A stretch of 64,000 nt of DNA. Origin: Nocardioides marmorisolisilvae (GTDB lineage Bacteria > Actinomycetota > Actinomycetes > Propionibacteriales > Nocardioidaceae). The position numbers were made by a program, and so were the translations under genes. Of the stretch, positions 55,201-64,000 are shown in pieces. The notes beneath the pieces are model-generated. The model was not told where the DNA came from and did not search any database. It saw nothing but the letters and a program-made list of their open reading frames with translations. Location: positions 2,418,001 to 2,482,000 of the forward strand of contig NZ_CP134227.1 in NCBI RefSeq assembly GCF_031656915.1. The letters are read 5' to 3'. Each line of letters starts with the position of its first letter. Within the stretch, counting starts at the first letter, position 1.

Positions 55201-56507
55201 GCCGACGCTCCTTCGGTCTCGAAGAGGGTCGATCGCGCCGGGTCGAATGGACAGCCGCCCTGCTCGAGATGGGCGAGGTACTCGTCACGGAAGTACTGGA
55301 TCGACGAGCTGATCGGGCTGGTGGCACCGTCGCCGAGCGCGCAGAACGCCCGGCCGAGGATGTTGTCGCACTGGTCGAGCAGCAGGTCCAGGTCGCTCTC
55401 GCTGCCATGGCCCTGCTCGAGGCGCTCCAGGGTCTGCGCGAGCCACCAGGTGCCCTCGCGGCAGGGCGTGCACTTGCCGCACGACTCGTGCTTGTAGAAC
55501 TCCGTCCAGCGCAGTACGGCGCGGACCACGCAGGTGGTCTCGTCGAAGATCTGCAACGCCCGGGTGCCCAGCATCGAGCCGGCCGCGCCGACGCCCTCGA
55601 AGTCGAGGGGCACGTCGAGGTGCTCGGCGGTGAGGATCGGGGTGCTGGACCCGCCGGGGGTCCAGAACTTCAGCTCGTGGCCCTCGCGGACACCGCCGGC
55701 CAGGTCGATCAGCTCGCGCAGGGTGATGCCCAACGGCGCTTCGTACTGACCCGGCCTCGCCACGTGGCCGGACAGGGAGAAGATGCCGAACCCCTTGGAC
55801 TTCTCGGTGCCCATCGAGGCGAACCATTCTGCGCCGTTGCCGATGATGCTCGGCACCGACGAGATCGACTCGACGTTGTTGATCACCGTCGGGCTGGCAT
55901 AGAGACCGGCCACGGCCGGGAACGGCGGACGCAATCGGGGCTGGCCGCGTCGTCCCTCCAGCGAGTCGAGCAGCGCGGTCTCCTCGCCACAGATGTAGGC
56001 GCCCGCTCCGGCGTGCACGACGAGGTCGAGGTCGTAGCCCGAGCCGTGGATGTCTGCGCCCAGGTGGCCCGCGGCGTACGCCTCCCGGACCGCGGCCTGG
56101 AGCCGGCGTACGACGTGCAGCACCTCGCCGCGCACGTAGATGAAGGCCCGGTTGGCACGGATCGCGAACGAGCTGATGATCACGCCCTCGACCAACGTGT
56201 GCGGGCTGGCCATCATCAGCGGGATGTCCTTGCAGGTGCCCGGCTCGGACTCGTCGGCGTTGACCACGAGGTACTTCGGCCGGGGGTTGTCCTGCGGGAT
56301 GAAGGACCACTTCATGCCGGTCGGGAAGCCCGCACCTCCACGGCCACGAAGGTTGGAGTCCTTGACGGCCGCGATGATGTCGTCGGGTGCCATGCCCAAC
56401 GCCTTCCGCATCGCGGCGTAGCCACCGCGCTCCTCGTAGGCGGCCAGCGTCCAGGAGCGCTCGGTGCCCCAGTTGTCGGTGAGCACCGGGGTCAGGGGGT
56501 CAGTCAC
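55197..56507 (-). CDS. nuoF: NADH-quinone oxidoreductase subunit F
   Basis: A 436-residue subunit that binds NADH, FMN and cluster N3. [20 protein letters not shown] is the FMN loop, [12 protein letters not shown] the NADH site, and [20 protein letters not shown] the 4Fe-4S ligands. The GTG at 56507 ([14 protein letters not shown]) is preferred over ATG 56546, which would overlap nuoE by 47 nt rather than 8. It ends in a 4-nt overlap with nuoG. Confidence 0.92.
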   Translation of the reverse strand: MTDPLTPVLTDNWGTERSWTLAAYEERGGYAAMRKALGMAPDDIIAAVKDSNLRGRGGAGFPTGMKWSFIPQDNPRPKYLVVNADESEPGTCKDIPLMMASPHTLVEGVIISSFAIRANRAFIYVRGEVLHVVRRLQAAVREAYAAGHLGADIHGSGYDLDLVVHAGAGAYICGEETALLDSLEGRRGQPRLRPPFPAVAGLYASPTVINNVESISSVPSIIGNGAEWFASMGTEKSKGFGIFSLSGHVARPGQYEAPLGITLRELIDLAGGVREGHELKFWTPGGSSTPILTAEHLDVPLDFEGVGAAGSMLGTRALQIFDETTCVVRAVLRWTEFYKHESCGKCTPCREGTWWLAQTLERLEQGHGSESDLDLLLDQCDNILGRAFCALGDGATSPISSSIQYFRDEYLAHLEQGGCPFDPARSTLFETEGASA

Positions 56508-57150
56508 GATCGGTCTCAGCCTTCGGAGCGGTCCAGTTGTTCTCACGGGCGACCTCGAGGCCGACCAGCGAGGCCGGGCCTGCCGAGGGGCCCTCGTCGG
56601 CCAGGTCGTCGGGGAAGCCGGCGAGCACCCGCTCGGCCTCGCGCCAGGTGCAGATACGGGGGCCGCGGGTCGAGGTGACCGGCTTGCCCGCGCGCAGGTC
56701 GTCCACGACTGCGACGGCCGACTCGGGAGTCTGGTTGTCCATGAACTCCCAGTTCACCATCATCACCGGCGCGTAGTCGCAGGCGGCGTTGCACTCGACG
56801 TGCTCGAGGGTCACCTTGCCGTCGGGCGTGGTCTCGTCGTTGCCGACGTCCAGGTGGTCCTTGAGTCGCTCGAAGATCGCGTCGCCGCCCATGATCGCGC
56901 AGAGCGTGTTGGTGCAGACGCCGACGTGGTAATCGCCGACCGGCTTGCGCTTGTACATGGTGTAGAAGGTGGCGACACCGCTGACCTCGGCGGCGCTGAT
57001 CCCGAGGATCTCCGCGCACGCCTCGATGCCGTCGGCGGTGACCCGACCCTCGTTGGACTGCACCAGGTGCAGCATCGGCAGCAGTCCCGAGCGCGCCTCC
57101 GGGTAGCGGCCGGCGATCTCACGCAGCTCGGCCTCGTAGGGAACCGACAC
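56500..57150 (-). CDS. nuoE: NADH-quinone oxidoreductase subunit E
   Basis: A 216-residue 2Fe-2S (N1a) subunit with the thioredoxin-like fold. VGVCTNTLCAIMGGDAIFER and HVECNAACDYAPVMMVNWEF carry the four cluster Cys. The N-terminal helical domain (REIAGRYPEARSGLLPMLHL) is normal; the C-terminus (~40 residues with PSAGPASLVGLEVAR) is longer than usual. The GTG start at 57150 lies 86 bp after nuoD, the largest gap inside the operon apart from those around nuoB. Confidence 0.92.
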   Translation of the reverse strand: MSVPYEAELREIAGRYPEARSGLLPMLHLVQSNEGRVTADGIEACAEILGISAAEVSGVATFYTMYKRKPVGDYHVGVCTNTLCAIMGGDAIFERLKDHLDVGNDETTPDGKVTLEHVECNAACDYAPVMMVNWEFMDNQTPESAVAVVDDLRAGKPVTSTRGPRICTWREAERVLAGFPDDLADEGPSAGPASLVGLEVARENNWTAPKAETDRD

Positions 57151-57236
57151 CTAGACCACCGTCCTTGCGCAACCGCTCGCGACCACAGGACGCGACTGCC
57201 GTCGGCCGCGGCCAAGGACCGCTCCTAGCTGCGCGC

Positions 57237-58601
57237 TCATCTGTCCACACCGCCCATCACCGGGTCGATCGAGGCGATCGCCACGATCACGTCGGCCACC
57301 ATGCCGCCCTCGCTCATCACGCTGGTGGCCTGCAGGTTGGTGAACGAGGGGTCCCGGAAGTGGGCGCGGTAGGGCCGGGTGCCGCCGTCGGAGACGACGT
57401 GCGCGGCCAGCTCGCCGCGAGGCGACTCGATCGGCACGTAGGCCTGCCCCGCGGGCACCCGGAAGCCCTCGGTGACCAGCTTGAAGTGATGGATCAGCGC
57501 CTCCATCGACTCACCCATGATGTGCCGGATGTGGTCGAGGCTGTTGCCCATCCCGTCGCTGCCGATCGCCAGCTGCGCCGGCCACGCGATCTTCTTGTCC
57601 GCGACCACGACCGGAGCGCCCTCGAGCCCGGCGAGCCGCTCGACGCACTGCTCGACGATCCGCAGCGACTCCCACATCTCGTTGAGTCGGATCCGGAACC
57701 GGCCGTAGGCGTCGCAGCTGTCCCAGGTCTGCACGTCGAACTCGTAGTCCTCGTAGCCGCAGTACGGCTGGGTCTTGCGCAGGTCCCACGGGTAGCCGGT
57801 CGCGCGAAGCACCGGGCCGGTCAGGCCGAGCGCCAGGCAACCGGACAGCTCGAGGTGCCCGACGTCGACCAGCCGAGCCTTGAAGATCGGGTTGGCGTTG
57901 CACAGGTCGGCGTACTCGGGAAGCCGCTTCTTCATCAGGACCACGAAGTCGCGGATCTGGTCCAGCGCGCCGGCCGGCATGTCCTGGGCGACGCCGCCGG
58001 GGCGGATGAACGCGTGGTTCATCCGCAGGCCGGTGATCAGCTCGAAGAGGTCGAGGACCAGCTCGCGCTCGCGGAAGCCGATCGTCATCACGGTCAGCGC
58101 GCCGATCTCCATCCCTCCGGTGGCGATCGCGACCAGGTGGCTCGAGATGCGGTTGAGCTCCATGAGCATCACCCGCATGACCTGAGCCTTCTCGGGGATG
58201 TCGTCGGTGATGTCGAGCAGTCGCTCCACGCTGAACACGTAGGCCGCCTCGTTGAACAGCGGGCTCAGGTAGTCCATCCGGGTGCAGAACGTGACGCCCT
58301 GCGTCCAGGTGCGGAACTCCATGTTCTTCTCGATGCCGGTGTGCAGGTAGCCGATGCCGCACCGGGCCTCGGTGACCGTCTCGCCCTCGAGCTCGAGGAT
58401 CAGCCGCAGCACGCCGTGGGTCGACGGGTGCTGCGGCCCCATGTTCACCACGACCTTGTTGTCGTGGTCCTCGGAGATGCCGGCCACGACCGAGTCCCAG
58501 TCCTGGCCGGTGACGGTGAAGACGCGGCCCTGGGTGGTCTCGCTGTGCGGGGCGTAGGCGTCGTGGTCGGCGCCGGTCGCTGAGCTTGTCGAACTGCTCA
58601 T
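57237..58601 (-). CDS. nuoD: NADH-quinone oxidoreductase subunit D
   Basis: A 454-residue 49-kDa-type subunit at the quinone site. [20 protein letters not shown] (the conserved His-Pro-Ser-Thr-His), [20 protein letters not shown], and the C-terminal [11 protein letters not shown] are intact. It has no Fe-S cluster. The ATG at 58601 shares one base with the nuoC stop. Length is in the range of actinobacterial NuoD. Confidence 0.94.
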   Translation of the reverse strand: MSSSTSSATGADHDAYAPHSETTQGRVFTVTGQDWDSVVAGISEDHDNKVVVNMGPQHPSTHGVLRLILELEGETVTEARCGIGYLHTGIEKNMEFRTWTQGVTFCTRMDYLSPLFNEAAYVFSVERLLDITDDIPEKAQVMRVMLMELNRISSHLVAIATGGMEIGALTVMTIGFRERELVLDLFELITGLRMNHAFIRPGGVAQDMPAGALDQIRDFVVLMKKRLPEYADLCNANPIFKARLVDVGHLELSGCLALGLTGPVLRATGYPWDLRKTQPYCGYEDYEFDVQTWDSCDAYGRFRIRLNEMWESLRIVEQCVERLAGLEGAPVVVADKKIAWPAQLAIGSDGMGNSLDHIRHIMGESMEALIHHFKLVTEGFRVPAGQAYVPIESPRGELAAHVVSDGGTRPYRAHFRDPSFTNLQATSVMSEGGMVADVIVAIASIDPVMGGVDR

Positions 58602-59377
58602 CAGTTGTATGCCCTCCGCTCGTCGGGCGGCGGAACGGTCCCGCCCTTGTACTCCACGGGGATGCCCCCAAGGGGGTAGTCCTTGCGCTGGGGGTGGCCC
58701 GGCCAGTCGTCGGGCATCTCGATCCGAGTCAGCGCGGGGTGGCCGTCGAAGACGATTCCGAAGAAGTCGAAGGTCTCCCGCTCGTGCCAGTCGGCCGTCG
58801 GGTAGGTCGACACCACGCTCGGGATGTGCGGGTCCTCGTCGGGACAGGTCACCTCGAGGCGGATCCGCCGGTTGTGGGTCATCGACAGCAGGTGGTAGAC
58901 GGCGTGCAGCTCGCGACCCTTGTCGTGCGGGTAGTGCACACCACTGACGCCGGAGCAGAACTCGAAGCGGAGCGCCTCCTCGTCGCGGAGCAGCTTGACC
59001 AGGGTGACGAGGTCCTCGCGGCGGCAGAAGAAGGTGATCTCGCCGCGGTGGACGACGACCTTCTCGAACGGGTCCTCGATGCCGGCGTCGCGCGCGGCCG
59101 CGACCAGTGCCTGGGCCACCTCGTCACGCCACTCGCCGTACGGCGGCCGGGTGGACCCGGGCATCGCGACCGCGCGGTCCAGGCCGCCGTAGCCCGAGGT
59201 GTCACCGCTGCCGCGGACACCGAACATGCCGCGCCGCTGGTCGATGACCTCACCGCTGGTGGGCCGGACGGAGTCGAGGCTGGCGTCCTGGTGCCCGGTG
59301 ACGACCTCGTGCTCCGCGGGTGACTGGACGGCCTTGTCGGCCTCGTCCGACGGCCTCTTCGACGTGTCGTCGCTCAT
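58601..59377 (-). CDS. nuoC: NADH-quinone oxidoreductase subunit C
   Basis: A 258-residue 30-kDa-type subunit. The core [33 protein letters not shown] and [20 protein letters not shown], with [20 protein letters not shown] and [18 protein letters not shown], is complete. The N-terminal ~70 residues ([20 protein letters not shown]) are an extra, probably disordered, extension. It is followed directly by nuoD and lies 49 bp after nuoB. Confidence 0.92.
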   Translation of the reverse strand: MSDDTSKRPSDEADKAVQSPAEHEVVTGHQDASLDSVRPTSGEVIDQRRGMFGVRGSGDTSGYGGLDRAVAMPGSTRPPYGEWRDEVAQALVAAARDAGIEDPFEKVVVHRGEITFFCRREDLVTLVKLLRDEEALRFEFCSGVSGVHYPHDKGRELHAVYHLLSMTHNRRIRLEVTCPDEDPHIPSVVSTYPTADWHERETFDFFGIVFDGHPALTRIEMPDDWPGHPQRKDYPLGGIPVEYKGGTVPPPDERRAYN

Positions 59378-59426
59378 GCGGCACCTCCGCCGAGGGGCCG
59401 GCGGCGCGAGCAGGTGCGTGGGGTGC

Positions 59427-59981
59427 TCATCGCATGAGGCCCTTCATCTGCGACGTGGGCAGCGCCGTCAGCGCCGACTCCTCGTGGGCGACGATCTCGT
59501 CGGCCCGGTTGACGCCGAGCTTGGTGTGCTGGACCTGGTCGTGCAGCTTGAGGATGGCGTCGATGAGCATCTCAGGACGCGGCGGGCAGCCGGGGAGGTA
59601 CATGTCGACGGGCACGACGTGGTCCACGCCCTGGACGATGGCGTAGTTGTTGAACATGCCGCCGGAGCTCGCGCAGACGCCCATCGCCAGCACCCACTTC
59701 GGGTCGGGCATCTGGTCGTAGATCTGCCGCAGCACCGGTGCCATCTTCTGGCTGACCCGGCCGGCGACGATCATCAGGTCGGCCTGGCGCGGGCTGGCCC
59801 GGAAGACCTCCATGCCGAAGCGGCCCAGGTCGTAGCGCGGACCGCCGGACGTCATCATCTCGATGGCGCAGCAGGCCAGGCCGAAGGTGGCCGGCCAGAA
59901 CGACGCCTTGCGCATGTAGCCCGCGACGCCCTCGACCGTGGTCAGCAGGACGCCGGAGGGAAGCTTCTCCTCAAGTCCCAT
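59427..59981 (-). CDS. nuoB: NADH-quinone oxidoreductase subunit B
   Basis: A 184-residue subunit with cluster N2. [20 protein letters not shown] holds the adjacent Cys pair, and [20 protein letters not shown] and [20 protein letters not shown] the other two ligands. The ATG at 59981 is preferred over an upstream ATG at 60005 because GGGAGGA lies 5 nt upstream. The protein passes electrons to quinone at the interface with NuoD. Confidence 0.94.
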   Translation of the reverse strand: MGLEEKLPSGVLLTTVEGVAGYMRKASFWPATFGLACCAIEMMTSGGPRYDLGRFGMEVFRASPRQADLMIVAGRVSQKMAPVLRQIYDQMPDPKWVLAMGVCASSGGMFNNYAIVQGVDHVVPVDMYLPGCPPRPEMLIDAILKLHDQVQHTKLGVNRADEIVAHEESALTALPTSQMKGLMR

Positions 59982-60030
59982 CAGATTCCTCCCGTTGAGA
60001 GCCACCAGGCACGTGCATGCATGGCGGCCG

Positions 60031-60390
60031 TCAGTCCCAGTCCAGGCCGCCGCGTCGCCACACGTACACGTAGGCGACGAAGACGGGAACGATGAACAGC
60101 ACCATCTCGACGAACCCGAAGAGCGCCATCTGGTCGAAGGCGACTGCGATCGGATAGAGGAACACGATCTCGATGTCGAAGACGATGAAGAGCATCGCGA
60201 CGATGTAGTAGCGGATCGGGAACCGGCCCCCGCCGACGGGCTGCGGGGTCGGCTCGATGCCGCACTCGTAGGAGTCGAGCTTGGCGCGGTTGTAGCGCTT
60301 GGGCCCGACGTGGGCGCTCATCAGCACCGAGAAGACCGCAAATCCTGCGGCCAGGATCAGCAATGCCAGCACTGGCGCGTACAGGTGCAC
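60031..60390 (-). CDS. nuoA: NADH-quinone oxidoreductase subunit A
   Basis: A 119-residue membrane subunit with three helices: [40 protein letters not shown] and [40 protein letters not shown] and [10 protein letters not shown] are the conserved blocks, including the Cys loop at the quinone entrance. The GTG at 60390 has GAGGAGGAG 5 nt upstream. It is the first gene of the 14-gene operon, and a promoter/CRP-like site lies just ahead. Confidence 0.93.
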   Translation of the reverse strand: MHLYAPVLALLILAAGFAVFSVLMSAHVGPKRYNRAKLDSYECGIEPTPQPVGGGRFPIRYYIVAMLFIVFDIEIVFLYPIAVAFDQMALFGFVEMVLFIVPVFVAYVYVWRRGGLDWD

Positions 60391-60421
60391 CGCACTCCTC
60401 CTCGCTGCGACTTCGTGAGCA

Positions 60422-60459
60422 TGTGAACGACTTCACTAACTCTCGACCGACCCAGCATA
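60422..60459 (-). promoter_or_regulatory. nuo promoter with CRP-like site in the leader
   Basis: On the minus strand TATGCT (60454-60459) is a candidate -10 box. TGTGA-N6-TCACT at 60422-60437 matches the CRP/GlxR pattern and falls about 10-25 nt downstream of the expected start of transcription, where a bound regulator would hinder transcription of nuo. No strong -35 is visible. The menG coding end lies 91 bp upstream of the box. Confidence 0.45.
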
Positions 60460-60549
60460 GAGGCCTGCGTCACACCGCGCGAACCGCCCCCCGAACAGCC
60501 GGTTTCAGGCGTGGATCGAGCGATTTAGCGCATCAACCTGTTGTCGAAA

Positions 60550-61242
60550 TCACGGCTTTCGGGCGCGGTGCAGCGCGACGATCCCGCCGGTCAGGTTGCG
60601 CCACTCGACGTCCGACCAGCCCGCGGTCTGGAGCCGGGCGGCGAGCCCCGCCTGGTCGGGCCACGCCCGGATCGACTCGGCCAGGTAGACGTAGGCGTCC
60701 GGGCTCGACGACACCGCACGGGCGATCGAGGGCAGCGCCTTCATCAGGTACTCGAGGTAGACGGTGCGGAACGGCGTCCACGTGGGCGAGGAGAACTCGC
60801 AGACCACGACCCGGCCGCCGGGGCGGGTGACGCGGAGCAGCTCGCGCAGGCCGGCGTCCGGGTCGACGATGTTGCGCAGGCCGAACGAGATCGTCACCGC
60901 GTCGAAGGTGTCGTCGGCGAACGGCAGCCGGGTGCCGTCGCCGGCGGTGAACGGCAGGTGCGGTCGCATCCTCTTGCCGACGCGCAGCATGCCCTCGGAG
61001 AAGTCGCACGGCACCACGGTCGCGCCGCGGTCGCGGAACGGCTGGGACGACGTACCCGTGCCGGCGGCGAGGTCGAGCACCACCTCGCCCGGCCGCGGGT
61101 CGACCGCGTCGAGGACGATGCGGCGCCAGCGGCGGTCCTGTCCGAGGCTGAGCACGTCGTTGGTCAGGTCGTAGCGACGGGCGACATCGTCGAACATCGC
61201 CCGCACCTCGGCCGGCTGCTTGTCCAGGTCTGCGCGGGTCAC
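60550..61242 (-). CDS. menG: demethylmenaquinone methyltransferase
   Basis: A 230-residue SAM-dependent methyltransferase of the UbiE/MenG family. [20 protein letters not shown] is the conserved N-terminal signature, [20 protein letters not shown] the SAM loop, and [20 protein letters not shown] plus [20 protein letters not shown] the family blocks. It makes menaquinone by methylating demethylmenaquinone. The GTG at 61242 follows TAGGCT by 6 nt (leaderless). It lies 160 bp upstream of nuoA on the same strand. Confidence 0.92.
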   Translation of the reverse strand: MTRADLDKQPAEVRAMFDDVARRYDLTNDVLSLGQDRRWRRIVLDAVDPRPGEVVLDLAAGTGTSSQPFRDRGATVVPCDFSEGMLRVGKRMRPHLPFTAGDGTRLPFADDTFDAVTISFGLRNIVDPDAGLRELLRVTRPGGRVVVCEFSSPTWTPFRTVYLEYLMKALPSIARAVSSSPDAYVYLAESIRAWPDQAGLAARLQTAGWSDVEWRNLTGGIVALHRARKP

Positions 61243-61359
61243 GGGCGGAGCCTAATGGGCGCCGCCGTCGAGCAACCGATCGGGCGCTCGGCGCGTCAAA
61301 GGGGTACCCGGCCGTGCTTGGCAGATCATGGTGCGGGTGTGACCAAGGGGGTTCGATCG

Positions 61360-62283
61360 ATGAAGGCACGCACCACGACCGGGATGTTCCTCGTCCTGCT
61401 CCTGGCCGTCGCCGGACTGGCGTACGGCGTGGGCCAGGCGGCCGGCCCGTCCGACGCCGCCGGACCGGCCAGCCACCCAACCATGCATCGAACCAACCAC
61501 CCAGCCACCGATCCAGCCACCGACCCGGCGCCGACCACCACGACCGACGGCGCTGCGACCGGTGGCCTCGTGGTCCGGCCCGTCCAGGATGTCGCGCCAC
61601 GGCACGCGCCGCTCCGGGTCCGACCGGAGCTGGTGCCTGGCAGGCGGCTGCTCGGACCGGGTGACCACGGCCCGCAGGTGCGCGCGCTGCAGGCCCGGCT
61701 GCGTCAGATCGCCTGGCTCTCCGGCGACGTCGACGACGTGTACGACGCCACCGTGACCGCAGCGGTACGCGGCTTCCAGGCCAAGCGCGGCATCGCGGTG
61801 ACGGGGTACGTCGACCCGCGCACCCGGCACCGGCTCGACGCGATGACCCACGCACCGACCACCGCCGAGCTGGAGAACCGGCTCACCCCGATGGGCAACA
61901 CCCCGGGCCGCCTCGACCCACGCTGTCGGACCGGCCGGGCGATCTGCATCGACAAGTCCAGTCGCACGCTGCGCTGGGTCGTCGACGGCCAGGTGCTCCG
62001 CACGGTCGACGTACGCTTCGGCGCGTCGTACACCCCGACCCGCGAAGGCCTCTTCCACGTCTATTGGATGGACGCCGACCACGTCTCTCACGAGTACGGC
62101 TCGGCGATGCCGTACTCGATGTTCTTCTCCCGCGGCCAGGCGGTGCACTACTCATCCGACTTCGCCGCCCGCGGATACGCCGGCGCCTCGCACGGTTGTG
62201 TCAACGTCCGCGACCACGAGGGCGTGAAGTGGCTGTTCTCCCACGTCCGCGTGGGGGACAAGGTGGTCATCTACTGGTCCTGA
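61360..62283 (+). CDS. exported L,D-transpeptidase with peptidoglycan-binding domain
   Basis: A 307-residue protein with a membrane/signal segment (GMFLVLLLAVAGLAYGVGQA), a Pro/Thr/His-rich linker, a PG-binding domain (GPGDHGPQVRALQARLRQIA; VRGFQAKRGIAVTGYVDPRT, ~100-165) and a YkuD catalytic domain ending in the His/Cys site GASHGCVNVRDHEGVKWLFS. It should form 3-3 cross-links in peptidoglycan or attach proteins to it. The ATG at 61360 is chosen because AAGGGGG lies 8 nt upstream. It is divergent from menG. Confidence 0.85.
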   Translation: MKARTTTGMFLVLLLAVAGLAYGVGQAAGPSDAAGPASHPTMHRTNHPATDPATDPAPTTTTDGAATGGLVVRPVQDVAPRHAPLRVRPELVPGRRLLGPGDHGPQVRALQARLRQIAWLSGDVDDVYDATVTAAVRGFQAKRGIAVTGYVDPRTRHRLDAMTHAPTTAELENRLTPMGNTPGRLDPRCRTGRAICIDKSSRTLRWVVDGQVLRTVDVRFGASYTPTREGLFHVYWMDADHVSHEYGSAMPYSMFFSRGQAVHYSSDFAARGYAGASHGCVNVRDHEGVKWLFSHVRVGDKVVIYWS

Positions 62284-62316
62284 GCTGTTCGGTGGGGTGG
62301 TCTAGGCTTCTTGGAC

Positions 62317-63558
62317 GTGACCAGCGACGCGACGACCGTTCCGCGACTGGTCGCTCGAACCGTCGAGATCGACGACCCAGGCCCCCTGGTCGAGCTGCTC
62401 CCCGCCGATGAGCCGATGACCTGGCTGCGCCAGGGCGGAGGCCTGGTCGCCTGGGGCGTGGCCGCGCGGTTCGACAGCGCCGGCGTCGACCGGTTCGCCG
62501 ATGCCTCCGCCTGGTGGCGGGAGGTGGTCCGCGTCGCGGCGGTCGCCGACGAGGTCACGGTGCCGGGCACCGGCCTGATCACGCTCGGCAGCTTCGCCTT
62601 CGCCGACTCCCCGGGAGACTCGGTCCTCATCGTGCCGTCGGTCGTCGTCGGCAAGCGCGGTGAGCGCAGCTGGATGACCACGATCGGCACCAGTCCCGAG
62701 GCGCTGCCGGACCTCAGCCCCCACGGCGTCCCCGAGGCGCCCAGCAACCTGATGTTCGCCGACGGCGCCCTCAGCGGCGCGGAGTGGGAGGGAGTGGTGT
62801 GGGAGGCGGTCCTGCACCTCAACGCCGGCGAGCTGGACAAGGTGGTGCTGGCCCGTGACCTGGTCGCCACCGCAGACGCTCCCATCGACGTGCGCTGGCC
62901 GCTGCGCCGCCTCGCCGCGCAGTACGAGATGTGCTGGACCTTCCACGTCGACGGGCTCTTCGGGGCGACCCCGGAGATGCTGGTCCGCAGAGAGAAGGGC
63001 CTGGTCACCTCTCGGGTGCTGGCCGGCACCATCCGCCGAACCGGCGACGACGAGCACGACCTGCGCCTGGCGGCCACCCTGGCCCGATCGTCGAAGGACC
63101 TCGAGGAGCACGAGTACGCCGTACGCTCGGTCGCGGACGCGCTGGCGCCGTACTGCTCGTCGATGAACGTGCCGGAGACGCCGTTCGTGCTGCACCTGCC
63201 CAACGTGATGCACCTGGCCACCGACGTCGCCGGGGTGGCGCACGACAGCGGCGCCAACGTGCTCGAGCTCGCCGCCGCCCTGCACCCGTCCGCCGCCGTG
63301 GGCGGGACGCCGACTAAGGTCGCGGTCGAGATGATCGCCGAGATCGAGGGCATGGACCGCGGCCGCTATGCCGGACCGGTCGGCTGGATGGACACGCGCG
63401 GAGACGGCGAGTTCGGCATCGCGCTGCGCTCCGGTGAGCTCGACGGCGACCGGGTCCGGCTGTTCGCCGGCTGCGGCATCGTCGCCGGCTCCGACCCCGA
63501 AGCCGAACTGGCCGAGTCCCAGGCCAAGTTCGTCCCGGTGCGCGACTCGCTCTCCTGA
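62317..63558 (+). CDS. menF: isochorismate synthase (menaquinone pathway)
   Basis: A 413-residue chorismate-using enzyme. HLNAGELDKVVLARDLVATA, FGATPEMLVRREKGLVTSRV, LAGTIRRTGDDEHDLRLAAT and LHPSAAVGGTPTKVAVEMIA carry the chorismate- and Mg-binding residues, and YAGPVGWMDTRGDGEFGIAL closes the active site. It converts chorismate to isochorismate, the first step to menaquinone (or to a siderophore; no siderophore genes are seen here). The GTG at 62317 follows TAGGCT by 8 nt. Confidence 0.87.
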   Translation: MTSDATTVPRLVARTVEIDDPGPLVELLPADEPMTWLRQGGGLVAWGVAARFDSAGVDRFADASAWWREVVRVAAVADEVTVPGTGLITLGSFAFADSPGDSVLIVPSVVVGKRGERSWMTTIGTSPEALPDLSPHGVPEAPSNLMFADGALSGAEWEGVVWEAVLHLNAGELDKVVLARDLVATADAPIDVRWPLRRLAAQYEMCWTFHVDGLFGATPEMLVRREKGLVTSRVLAGTIRRTGDDEHDLRLAATLARSSKDLEEHEYAVRSVADALAPYCSSMNVPETPFVLHLPNVMHLATDVAGVAHDSGANVLELAAALHPSAAVGGTPTKVAVEMIAEIEGMDRGRYAGPVGWMDTRGDGEFGIALRSGELDGDRVRLFAGCGIVAGSDPEAELAESQAKFVPVRDSLS

Positions 63559-63694
63559 TCCGCCGAGTGGTCCCAGATTGCGCGCGAGACGTCGCGATTG
63601 ACGCTGTGCTCGGGCGCGCCCTGCCTCCCCCTGCGATCGACACGTGCACGGACCCTCGAGACCTGCGGGTCGCAGGAAGCGGTGACCCGCCCCG

Positions 63695-64000
63695 CTACAG
63701 GTCTGTGCCCGCGGCGAGCCGGGTGTAGGACTGGTGCCGCGCGCCCAGGAACCGTTCCAGGTGCCCGTCGGCGATGCCCAGACCGGCCTCGCTGTAGACC
63801 GCATCGTGGATCGCCAGGTTGCGCGGCGCCCCGACCTCACGCGCGAAGTCGATGCTCTCGCTGATCTTCAGCCACGGCGCGCTGACCGGCAGCAGCAGTA
63901 CGTCGATGTCCTGGCCGGGGACCGTCAGCGCGTCACCCGGGTGGAACACGAGCACCTCGCCGAGGTGCAGCAGGTAGCCGCTGTTGTCGAAGTGCGGCAG
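63695..64000 (-). CDS. metallo-beta-lactamase-fold hydrolase, C-terminal part (cut by window edge)
   Basis: The last 101 residues of a gene that continues beyond the window. LGEVLVFHPGDALTVPGQDI followed by DVLLLPVSAPWLKISESIDF and APRNLAIHDAVYSEAGLGIA fit the UlaG-like MBL-fold hydrolases: a GD turn, a substrate strand and a late His (AIHD). The N-terminal H-x-H-x-D-H metal motif is outside the window. Its function cannot be fixed. It converges with isochorismate synthase. Confidence 0.65.
   Translation of the reverse strand: MPHFDNSGYLLHLGEVLVFHPGDALTVPGQDIDVLLLPVSAPWLKISESIDFAREVGAPRNLAIHDAVYSEAGLGIADGHLERFLGARHQSYTRLAAGTDL

Overview
This window is high-GC DNA from an actinobacterium, most likely a member of the Nocardioidaceae (Nocardioides-like). 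The clues are the high G+C at third codon positions, frequent GTG starts, several apparently leaderless genes (a TANNNT box 6 nt before the start codon), a KorAB 2-oxoacid:ferredoxin oxidoreductase, a complete 14-gene nuo operon and menaquinone-pathway genes. The genus is an inference from gene content only.

Positions 1-23,740 are the right-hand part of an integrative and conjugative element (ICE). It ends in an excisionase-like gene and a tyrosine integrase that stops 41 bp before the 3' end of a tRNA-Tyr gene, the presumed attachment site. The left end and the other att lie outside the window. Inside the element, from left to right: the end of a type IV secretion (conjugation) module (SCO6880-like start, TrbL/VirB6-like protein, small membrane proteins, P-loop protein, sigma-like HTH regulator); a cargo zone (RES/Xre toxin-antitoxin pair, phosphotransferase, MarR regulator with two small co-transcribed genes, DUF981 membrane protein, a truncated hydrolase, a collagen-like surface protein); and a tightly coupled leftward operon of twelve genes (21,445 to 10,482). 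That operon encodes a Tad/Flp-type pilus (CpaB, CpaE, TadA, TadB, TadC, Flp-like pilin, TadE/TadG-like pseudopilins) plus two exported proteins and a 1092-residue membrane protein joining LysM domains to a SARP/BTAD-type regulator. A T4SS and a Tad-type pilus on one mobile element is the most notable system here.

Positions 23,741-37,736 are chromosomal: tRNA-Tyr, yajQ, a decayed second integrase, a cyclic-nucleotide-binding histidine kinase coupled to a response regulator fused to a thioredoxin-reductase-like domain, an SGNH hydrolase, a FUSC-family membrane protein, an MFS exporter and a sulfate ABC transporter operon.

Positions 37,971-64,000 hold central and respiratory metabolism: korAB, rarD, a sedolisin-type protease, then a leftward menG-nuoABCDEFGHIJKLMN-polyprenyl diphosphate synthase block, an L,D-transpeptidase, an isochorismate synthase and a partial metallo-hydrolase. 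menG, the polyprenyl synthase and isochorismate synthase all serve menaquinone, the electron acceptor of the NADH dehydrogenase encoded between them. CRP-like palindromes (GTGA-N6-TCAC) lie in the korA/sulfate-operon intergenic region and in the nuo leader.
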